Of a DNA stretch of 64,000 nucleotides, positions 55,913 through 64,000 are shown in pieces. Made by a program: the position numbers and the translations under genes. Location of the stretch: the NCBI GenBank assembly GCA_963422465.1, contig OY730172.1:434001-498000 (forward strand), given 5' to 3'. How positions within the stretch are numbered: the first letter of the stretch is position 1; every line of letters begins with the position of its first letter. This stretch comes from Lichina pygmaea (taxonomy: Eukaryota; Ascomycota; Lichinomycetes; Lichinales; Lichinaceae). The notes under the pieces were generated by a model, which saw nothing but the letters and a program-made list of their open reading frames with translations, searched no databases and had not been told where the DNA came from.

Positions 55913-58910
55913 TCAGAGTGATTATTGTCGTCGTGATCAGCAGCAGTGGCGGCGGTGGTGGCAGCAGCAGCAGCAGCGGTAGCAGTGACAGAAGCCAGAA
56001 GCAGAAGCAGCAGAAGTGGAAACATTGTCATGAAACATCATCATCATCATTCTGATTCTGATTTTCATTGACAGAAGCGGCATTGCACAACAGGAAACTC
56101 CTATCTCAGTCAATCCCTATCCCGGCCCACTCTTGTACAGATATAACATCCTCCCCTCTTCGTTCTTTGCCTGCTGCTCTTGTTCCATGTCCATCCATCT
56201 TGGGTCTTTCTCTGCCATATTCTTTTTCCCTCTCTTCTCCTCTCTTTTGTATTCTTTTTGCTTCTTCTTTCTCTTTGTTTTACTCCAGTTATCTTCTCCT
56301 TTTGTCTTGTCTCTTTCTGCATCTTTCCCCTGTCTCTCCCTCCTGTCTTTCGGCATCTCTCCGCGTCCCTCTGCATCCCTCCGCAGCTTTCCCTCTTGTC
56401 TTTCTGTTTTCTCCCACCCATCTTCTCTTCTGTCTTCTCTCCTATACTTCTTCTTGGGGGTCTTTCTTGGTCTTTGTATCAGGCAATGAAGAATGGAGAA
56501 AACATATAGGTGTTATTGGTGTCACAGGTGTCGTACATCAAAGTGTTTTGAGTTGCAGTGGTACTTGAATACAAATGTAAGCTCTATATCACTTGCTGAA
56601 TGGGGCGTTGTCGCTAGATAGAGCTGTTTTCTTTTTGGTCACTTCATCCTGCCTACTTGCTACCTGGTAGCAGGCTTAGGGAAAGCCTAGGTGGCACTAC
56701 GCAGAACTCATCAGAATCAAGAAGTTGTAATGAGTTGATTGTTCTAGCTAGGAAGAAGAGCTAGCTATACAGCATGGCCGAAGAGCTCCAAAGCTCCTAC
56801 CTGAACAGGCACCTGTCCCGGGCTAGCCCCAGCTCGGCCGAACTAAGTCCCGGCCCCCGAGTCCTCTGGGCGCGGCTGTGACACTACCAGTTACTACTGG
56901 TCACGCATATGGAAGAAGGTCCTACAGGTGGTGGCATCTTAGATCTATGATATCCTCATGCTTTGTAAATGTAAGCAGAGTCGATGGTAGACTCGGAGTT
57001 GAGTGCCATAAAGGCTGGGCAATTGGGGTTTGAGTGAGTCTGAGTGCTGGCCTTGTTTTATTCTGGCTTTTTACTTGTAGTGGTGCACGCGGGGGCATGT
57101 CAATTGGTAAGTCAGGTAAGGCTTTTTGTCTCAGACCCACCCAGCTTGCAGAAAGCCTTTTCTCCGTACGGATTATCTCACGGTACGGTAATTAGCGACT
57201 CGGCTGTCATCGTACATTTTCAAGTGAAACATGCGTAAGTAAAGCACGCCCATCCATATCCACCCGACGATGTGGTTGTCGTACTACGTCCAGCATGTCT
57301 ACTCCCACTTGGGTGCCCTCCGCATGTTACAGAGTATAGTACCACCACTAGTGAAGGGGGGGGGGGGCACAGGGATATGTGCGGTGGAAGTCTGTCTTGT
57401 GTTATGAACAGCTGAAGATACAGATGTTTCTCTTCCAGCTCAGGATCGGGCTGCTTGTCAGCGTGCTGCCGCGGTGTCGTCGTCGTCGTCATCGTACGGA
57501 AGACGGCAAGGTCTCTTGATTGACCGTACGAGTATACATGAGCTCTCTTCTCTCACGTGACCTTAGATCTAGTACGGTACTGAGCTCGAACTGATTTCTT
57601 CCTCACGTGTGAACAGAACTGGCCGCTTGCTGGAGAAAGAAAGCGCTTCATCGACGTCTTGGGGCATTTCTCTACGAATGGTCCTTCGGTGGAGGTCAAA
57701 GGCTTTGAGGTGAGAATGATGCATTGCTTTCACAGCGGTCCCGGTACGTAGGATGTCCATGGGGAGCGATGTATACGTACGACCGCTTCCCCTTACGGAG
57801 GGTATGACGACGCCTCCGGGCTGAGCACGCACGGCATGGTGTGACACCTCGTATCTTACGACGGATAGACTTGCGTACAGGATTCGGTCCGAGACACTCA
57901 GGGGGTCGAATCAAGCTTATCTTGTCCTCTCCTCTGCGTTTCGCCGACCTTCTATACCTTGTCGTGCCGGGCTTGGCTGTAATTAACTTACCTCTCAACT
58001 GTACGGTCCGATATCATCTCCAGCAAGAACGGGGACCTGCCAACGCAACGGTGGTCGAGAGAAGAAGACAGCACAACCTGCTGAGGAGGTTCTGTAGTGG
58101 TGGGCAAGTCCGGGTGGTCTGTTACCGGTATCCTCACTCGATCAAAGCAGAAGATGCAGGTCATCCGGAAGTCTTTACGTTCCCCCCTTGTTACTGTACT
58201 TCAAGGCTCGGCAAGAATCGCGGATGTCGTCGCTACAGCAGGGATGATATGCTGCGGCCACAAACTCCGGGATATAGGTACGACTAGAACCTGCTGAAAC
58301 AAGCTATCAGCTACGACGCTGTTGCTTGGGATGGGGATGCATCTTGTCTTCGGTGCCACTTACGGAGTTAGAGCCACACCAGCCTGCTCGTGTGCCAGGC
58401 TGCTTTTGCCGTCGATGGAGGATGCTGTTCTCGAGCTGAATGGCATGTGCGAGACATCTCTGTATCTTTGGATCCTACAGCCCAGCTCATCTCACGCCCT
58501 CCCATGTGCTTTACATCGCTTGGGCCATTCCCGTCGGCCAGCGCTCACAGAGGACGAAGGATCGACGTTAGGGGAGCTTCGGAGGAAGGCCGGATGTTTG
58601 ACATTTCGCGATCTTTCTGGCTTTCTTCCCATCCCGTATGGGCTCTAGCCCAGCGTGTCATCCACACGTGTGGGTCGTATCTCCTGCATCGATGTTCCTG
58701 CACGGACCATGGCGTTCAGGATTGACGCTGCGACTGCACCTTTGCGCGTGTCTCTCAGTTTTGTCTCCTCTCTTGTTGTTGATATAGGCATGTGGACCCG
58801 TCCGGAACGGAGCCGACCAGACTTTTCCAATTCGGCTGTCTGAGAACACCTCGCCGCCGTTCAGCTGCCACCTTCGGATTGCATCCGCCGGTCCGACCTG
58901 TCACACCGTC
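55913..58910. other. 3-kb spacer with pyrimidine-rich tract
   Basis: It contains CAG/CAT microsatellite-like DNA just after SPA2 (55930-56055), a strongly CT-rich tract (56150-56470) and a stretch that may be a transposon relic (56583-56890, no coding evidence). There are also a G12 run (57356-57367), and ORFs at 57841-58287 and 58322-58648 that have no recognisable motif and no codon pattern I would trust. Confidence 0.45.
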
Positions 58911-59527
58911 ATGATGCGACGGCTCGTCTGCCTCTGCGCGCTGGCTCTTTTGAGTTTCCTTGGACTTGCGCAACCGTTAAGAAACAAAGAAGAAGGGGAC
59001 CGGGCGAACAACAACAGGGTGTATCTCGAGTGCCTCCGTGGCTGGGTCAGTTCGACCGGTCAGCCATGCCCCGTGGCTTGCGGGGCTGCGACTTCATCTG
59101 ATGGTGCACCACGCTGACCTACATGTTCATCTAGAGCATAGGTGGCAACAAGGTGATGTGGCAATTGGCGGGATTCACGTGGGAAAGTTTTGAGGACTTG
59201 TGTTTCGAGTCGGCGAACTATGATGCAAATCCACGATATCTCACCGAGAAGGCAGCAGAAGCCAATGGCGTCTTCAACAGTGACGACATGGGCGGCATTG
59301 GCGGCAACGGTCTTGTGGATCCTCCAGACGCAGCATTTTCTAGAGATGAGCCATCGCGTCGTCGACAGCGCGTTTGGGACCATGGGCGCGTCATGCTCAA
59401 TAACGCTCTCAAATCGGCAAGGACAACGGGGCGCGGTTTACTCGAACAGTTGAAGCGGACGATGCTCAACCCCATGTCACCTGGATTCAAGCCGAAGCCG
59501 GCTCCGGTGCTGAAGCCGATAAGATGA
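58911..59527 (+). CDS. Putative small secreted protein, unknown function
   Basis: Predicted exons are 58911-59045 and 59135-59527 (intron 89 bp, GTCAGT..CTAG, branch GCTGACC), giving 175 residues. The N-terminus is a convincing signal peptide (MMRRLVCLCALALLSFLGLA, likely cut before QP). The mature part reads from LRNKEEGDRANNNRVYLECL through MWQLAGFTWESFEDLCFESA, with two cysteines in that stretch. A Gly/Asp-rich segment (DDMGGIGGNGLVD) and a basic Pro/Lys-rich tail (PGFKPKPAPVLKP) follow. I do not recognise a family. Size and signal peptide fit secreted proteins or effector candidates, but nothing shows an interaction role. The gene model rests on frame continuity alone. Confidence 0.5.
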
Positions 59528-60338
59528 CGTAGCTTCGAAATGGGAAAGGAAGGAGATGGCCGAGAGATGCAAAAGAGGGGGATGAAGGACTGAAATGTGC
59601 CGAGAGCGTGCTCGAAGCAAAGCTCAGAGCGTTGCCGTATGCAGGGAGCTCACGCCAATCTCTCGGGTTCTTTGGGCTACATGTTCCTCTGCACGAAGAA
59701 CAGGCAAGAGATCTATCTACAGACCAATCTTCCGACCTACCTGCGGAGACTGGCGTCTTTGACAGGGCTTTGGAACGTGCACTTGTTCAAATACAACTAC
59801 AGATATCCTCCCCCCCCCCCCCCCCCCCCTTCCCAAAATGGAAAACTGCCCAGGAGTCATCAATGATAGCTCATCCCTTCTCAAGTCAATTTGGAACTGC
59901 CTGCTCCTTGAAGTTCTGAAGTTTTGCGTGAGAGCTTGGAAAGAAGATGCTAGAACCTCCAGCCAGAGAGGGCCTCCTGAGCTGTTTTCTTGAACTTGTA
60001 TCAAATCTTTAGTTCTTGCGGAATGTCAGGGTTGTGATGATCTAACCTTGATGCTCCTCCATACAGCTGACAGAGCTACATTTTCCAGTATGAGAGTCGT
60101 GCGTAAGTTAGCGAGGAGTATCTGGCCGAGTAACGTACCTCGTAGATTGCAACAACACCCCTCCTCCCCTGAGATTTGAGTTGATAGACGGCCACATCGA
60201 AACCTACAGTAACTCCACATCATACATAATCACATGTAGCTCGGTAAGGGCACACTTTGTGGCGTTCTCGAGCATCGACTTGATCTGCTGTTTTTCTGCA
60301 ACGCACCTGTAGCGACCTCGTGCCGCAGGAGGAGACGT
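59528..60338. other. Spacer upstream of PNC1 with a C20 run
   Basis: No supported gene. A run of 20 C lies at 59810-59829. The rest is mixed sequence, with the PNC1 promoter at the right end. Confidence 0.45.
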
Positions 60339-61254
60339 ATGATGTCATCCGAAACGGCGCCATCCGATTCTCCTGACGAGTCCTTTCGACCGGCCCTGCT
60401 GGTCGTGGACATGCAGGAGGATTTTTGCCCCCCTGTGAGTACTTTTACGCCGCTCGGAATCACACCCACGTGTGTTAAGCCAGACCCTGACACCCTTCAG
60501 GCGGTGTTACGGTACCGTCATCCATGGAGAGACCTATTCTTTGTCGTTGTGGGAGGCTGAGAGATGAGCCTCCCGGGGCGACATGCCCTTTGGCTTCGGG
60601 GTCGAACAGAACGGGTCTCTCGCGGTCCCCGCAGGCCGCGAGATCGTGTCGGCAATCAACGACCTGCTCGAGCTCCCCTTCGTCCTGAAGATCGCTACGA
60701 AAGACTGGCATCCGGCCGACCACGTCTCCTTTGCCGGCAACCATGCCGCCCCCGACGACGTCCCCTTCGTGTCGACGACGGTAGTGCGCAACCCCCACAA
60801 CGCTTCGGAGTCGTACACGACTCGACTGTGGCCGGTGCACTGCGTGCAGGGTACCCCCGGCGCGCGGCTGATCCCCGAGCTACATCTCGATCGAATCGAC
60901 CGCGTCGTCGAGAAGGGCCAGGATGCGCGCGCCGAGATGTACTCGGCCTTTACGGACCCGTTCGCGCGTCCGAGCGTGTCTACCAGCCCCCTGGCCGCGC
61001 TGCTGCACGAGGTCGACACCTCGCACGTCTTCATCGTGGGCTTGGCCTTGGACTACTGCGTCCGTTTCACGGCGCTCGACTCGCGCAAGGAGGGCTTCCG
61101 TACCTACGTCGTCAGAGACGCGACAAAGGCCGTGGATCCGGGCGAGGCTGGCCGGGGAGCTACGGAGCACGCCTTTGAGGACGGCGGCGTCCATCTCGTC
61201 GACCTGGACGGCGAGGAGCTGAACCGGGTCCGGGCAGCAGCCCTGAAGTCGTGA
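60339..61254 (+). CDS. PNC1: Nicotinamidase (isochorismatase-fold amidohydrolase)
   Basis: Predicted exons are 60339-60434 and 60610-61254 (intron 175 bp), giving 246 residues. Joining gives LLVVDMQEDFCPP directly followed by NGSLAVPAGREIVSAINDL, exactly the family N-terminus. Catalytic residues are visible: D24, K134 (EKGQDARAEMYSAF) and C182 (GLALDYCVRFTA). Metal ligands are D64 and H66 in ATKDWHPADHVSF and H109 in WPVHCVQGTPGA. The enzyme converts nicotinamide to nicotinic acid in the NAD+ salvage pathway and so relieves nicotinamide inhibition of sirtuins. A second ATG at 60342 is equally possible as start. The length matches fungal PNC1 proteins. Confidence 0.92.
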
Positions 61255-62399
61255 CACTCGTCTCCACCACTTCCATCCAGCCGTCGCTCATCGGCTTCCC
61301 CTTTTTCCTCTGCCCGTTTGGATCCGAGCACAAGTTCGTTGTCGGCGGGCCATGACATATGGCGGATTGTTCTGACAATGTGGGAGGATATGACCCGTGC
61401 ACGCCGTTACGCCGAGCGGTGGAAAGTGTACTTTGGGCGTGTGACTACATCCTGGAGTATCTTGATGGCCGTCAATTTGGTAGCTCTACGTAAGTACGTA
61501 AGATACAGTGAACAAGACCCATCTGACGACGAGTAGTGGATGCACTCCAGCCACGCCCAGTCCATGATAGCGTGTGTCTGGTCAGCATACAGGTGAAGTG
61601 TCCAGTAAGCACTAGCATACCATACGCCTCCGTACTGCCCATCATAGAATGAATACTAACGTCAGCGTCTCGTCTACTCCGACGTATGTACAGTTTACCT
61701 ACCACCACAGTCTAATCCGCAGAATCATCGTGGGGTCTGAAGATGTCCGTTGCCACGGAGTTGGAAGACTCGAAGCCTACAAGGGGCCTGATGCCTGCTG
61801 ACTTAGTACCGTAATGTACCGGTACCGTAAGCTACGTACGTACTGTACCGTAAATGACTAAGCAACGTGACTGGGCCTACCGGTACGTATGGGTACATAC
61901 GTATGAGATACGCTCGCCATCCTACAGACGTATTGTACTGGTAGAGGCGGCGTAGGCTACGGCATACCGTACTTCCGTACTGGAACGAGTATTTTTACTG
62001 ACGAACGGGTGGGGACTCTCAGGCAGACGTACGGGTAGAGGGGTACGAGGGGTTTAGGCTGGCGCGGCGGGCAGATCTGCGGGAGTACGAACGTACGTTA
62101 CGTACATACGTACCAGAACAGTGATAGGTCACTGGAAGTCTCTTGCACTTCGTTGGGAGTACGTATGTACCTGCTACTTAGCTGTACGTAAGTAGTACGT
62201 GTCTCATATATGTATCTACGTATGTACGTTACGTACTCCGTACGACTACTGGTAGAAAATACTGGGACAGATACTCCGTAAGTACCTCCTTACCTCCGTA
62301 CTCCGTACATAGTGTGATTTGAGACTGGTGAGCAGACGTGACAAGATTTCTGCTAGTACGCATGTTGGTACCAGATGTAATGCTCCGCCAGTGATATTA
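61255..62399. other. Spacer with the densest cluster of TACGTACGTA words
   Basis: No gene is supported. Palindromic TACGTACGTA, ACGTACGTTACGTAC and GTACTTCCGTAC-type words occur repeatedly from 61488 to 62310, for example at 61835, 61973, 62090-62112, 62158-62168 and 62215-62245. They lie in GC-mixed DNA with no other repeat structure that I can see. Confidence 0.5.
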
Positions 62400-62990
62400 C
62401 AAGCCTTATAATTTTTGTAAATGAGAGCCATCAATCTGAAGTCCTGCCCTATTGTGAACCCGGGGTGCTCTTGGTGAGTGTACCATGATGCCTGGCCCTG
62501 GGTTATAAGTCTCTTGATACTTGTTGCCTCCCTCCAGCTCAATGATCTTCTGGATAGTGTTAGGGATACACTCAATCCAGCGCTAGATCTGACTCTCAAG
62601 CTCTTTCCAGCATTTCTTCCATGCTTGTTCTGCTGGCCCCTGAGCTATAAATCCACCATATTTTGTAGTCACTCTTTTCATCCAGGGCCAGCAATGAAGG
62701 CTCAATAGCATTAAGGTCTGGAGAGTTCCCTGGTCGCTCCAGATACTGTACTTAACACTAAATCCTTGAAAAGCTGCATCACGATGTGTAGATACTTGAC
62801 GATCTGCCTAGTTCTACTATGCTTAGTCAGAAAGTCATGAGACTCATAATATTTCTGGTGGAGCATTATATCTGGTACCAACATACGTAGCTTCTACCGA
62901 TCTTTGCTGGACATACTATAGGTCTCAAGGGTATCGAGTACTGACGGATATGCTGTGACCTTCGTGCCGCACGGTAGCTGACTTGGCTGA
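62400..62990 (-). pseudogene. Tc1/mariner-type (DDE_3) transposase remnant
   Basis: On the minus strand a decayed QxDNAPPEIL-like block (about 62870) is followed by YLERPGNSPDLNAIEPS and, after a one-base frame change, CWPWMKRVTTKYGGF with AEQAWKKCWKELESQ. An in-frame TAG interrupts the next block, RWIECIPNTIQKIIELEGGN. GNSPDLNAIEP is the hallmark near the last catalytic acid of fungal Tc1-like transposases. Only the C-terminal third is present. No N-terminal helix-turn-helix and no terminal inverted repeats were found, so both ends are approximate. It is a dead, non-autonomous relic. Confidence 0.7.
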
Positions 62991-63583
62991 CGGAGCCAAA
63001 CGCTAACTTGATCTGATTATTGGATGTCTGTCAGGAACGCCGTTGGAAGTCCAAGATCGACGGACATAAAGTCAAGAAAGGCCAGAAGGAATGAGGTGGT
63101 CAGCACAGGACGAATGAAGCGGCAGCATCGGCATACTGATACACCGCCTCCTTTCCGTGTCTTCCTGACGCTCTATGGACCTGTAAGTGCATGCGCCGCA
63201 AACCTTTGTGCTGCAACTTACGACACGTCCTATTGTTCTGACACTCAACGGCCCCCCCCCCCCCCCCCCCCCCAGCGAACCGAGTGGCCCTTGAAAGGAA
63301 GGAGCTGTGCCGCAACAAGGCGCACTGGAACGAGCGGGCCAACAGTTGGTTAAGAGTCGCCGGGGCAAGCACGTCTCGCCGTATCGAACGGTTCGAAACT
63401 CCTTCTCGGTTCATGGCGACGACGGCTGTCCGTCGCAATTCCTCGAGGGTCTCGTGCATGGCTATCAGCTTTGTCTCACTTGCGTAACCACCGTGGGGAC
63501 GACCGCGACGTCGTGACCGCCGAGCCGACAGCAATATCGGACTCGGCCGGGTTCTGTGGTACCCCATCTCCGCATCCTTGAGG
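62991..63583. promoter_or_regulatory. Upstream region of HMG-CoA reductase, with C22 run
   Basis: No independent gene is supported. A run of 22 C (63252-63273) lies about 310 bp before the reductase start codon. An in-frame TAA at 63485-63487 bounds the reading frame upstream. Overlapping ORFs on both strands at 63072-63930 are shadows. No sterol-regulatory element could be identified by eye. Confidence 0.45.
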
Positions 63584-64000
63584 ATGCTCGTCGAGTCGTT
63601 GTTCCCCGCCTCGAAGCGGGACCGCGACGGGTCACGGTCGCCGGCGACGTCCAGCTGGCCGAAACGGCAGATCACACCGACCCTCGAGTCCATCTCCCGT
63701 CGTGCCTGTACCCACCCGATACACACGGTCGTCTTCGTTGCGTTGCTGGCCAGCACTACGTACGTTGGATTGCTGGAAGGGAAGCTCTTTGGACCGGAGA
63801 GCGATGGTGGCCACATCTCGTCTCGGTCAGACTGGTCCGCGCTCCTGCGAGGCAGCAAAGATCTCTGCGTTGGGGAACATACTGCGTGGAAATGGCAGGT
63901 CGATGACCAGGGGGAGTGTTTGGCGCACAAGCCGGTTGGTTCCCCGAGCGTTGCAGCGCATTCGGCGGCCTTGACAGCTCATGGAAGAACGTCGGCATGC
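63584..64000 (+). CDS. HMG1: HMG-CoA reductase, N-terminal part (cut by window edge)
   Basis: An open frame of 139 codons runs from ATG 63584 to the window end without a stop. It starts MLVESLFPASKRDRDGS. The stretch RRACTHPIHTVVFVALLAST, followed by TYVGLLEGKLFGP, is the characteristic first membrane helix region of fungal HMG-CoA reductases, where the HPIHT motif and STTYVGLL are strongly conserved. The enzyme makes mevalonate, the committed step of sterol and isoprenoid synthesis. It is anchored in the ER by its N-terminal sterol-sensing membrane domain, and the catalytic domain would lie well beyond the window. The nearest upstream in-frame stop is at 63485, so an upstream start is unlikely unless an intron exists. 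Confidence 0.8.
   Translation, partial: MLVESLFPASKRDRDGSRSPATSSWPKRQITPTLESISRRACTHPIHTVVFVALLASTTYVGLLEGKLFGPESDGGHISSRSDWSALLRGSKDLCVGEHTAWKWQVDDQGECLAHKPVGSPSVAAHSAALTAHGRTSAC

Noticed and set aside
57841-58287. 148-codon plus-strand ORF as a host gene
   Set aside because: No recognised motif, no plausible flanking exons and no codon pattern distinct from the spacer.
33071-61254. Secondary-metabolite or functional gene cluster
   Set aside because: The genes belong to unrelated housekeeping processes (tRNA modification, DNA repair, polarity, NAD salvage, sterols) with long spacers and no backbone enzyme.
63100-63930. 276-codon minus-strand ORF at the right edge
   Set aside because: It is antisense to the HMG-CoA reductase start, which has clear conserved motifs, and includes a Gly run made by the C22 homopolymer.

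Overview
The window looks like nuclear DNA of a filamentous ascomycete (Pezizomycotina, probably Sordariomycetes). The host genes carry short GT-AG introns of 41 to 175 bp (one of 371 bp). They include a Zn2Cys6 transcription factor, the polarisome scaffold SPA2 and fungal forms of SLX4, CGI121, nicotinamidase and HMG-CoA reductase. I cannot name the species from sequence alone.

The window has two compartments. Bases 1-28979 are a nested retrotransposon block with no host gene that I can see. The oldest layer is a decayed Tad/I-like LINE on the minus strand (5404-6297 and 12684-13946). It is interrupted by Ty3/gypsy chromoviruses of family A (element A, running in from the left edge to 5403) and by element B (6298-12683, flanked by the 5-bp duplication GCATG). 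Family C has a 5' part (C1, 13947-15894) and a nearly full copy (C2, from 22461 to an assembly gap). Family D (15895-21798) abuts C1 and is itself split by an A-type solo LTR (18819-19231, duplication TTTGC). All these elements are fossils. Two features stand out: an antisense ORF next to the 3' LTR encoding a Zn2Cys6-like cluster plus coiled coil (A, B and, independently diverged, C2), and a repeated C-x4-W-x2-C-x4-C-x2-H finger module between the gag zinc knuckle and the protease in families A/B and C.

A 200-N gap (28980-29179) is followed by a transition zone with a tRNA-like SINE-type sequence and a tandemly duplicated GC-rich multi-hairpin element (about 29684-30280).

From about 33 kb on the window is a normal gene-bearing region: a Zn2Cys6 regulator (minus), CGI121 (KEOPS complex), SLX4 (structure-specific nuclease scaffold), an M28 glutamate-carboxypeptidase-like membrane peptidase, an MFS transporter with a His10 tail, SPA2, a putative small secreted protein, PNC1, and the first 139 codons of HMG-CoA reductase cut by the right edge. 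A Tc1/mariner-type remnant lies at about 62.4-63.0 kb. These genes do not form a pathway cluster. Their long spacers are full of short palindromic TACGTACGTA/GGAAGTAC-type words that I rarely see in exons or in the retroelement block.

All exon structures were inferred by eye from splice signals, reading-frame continuity and family motifs. No alignment or database search was run.
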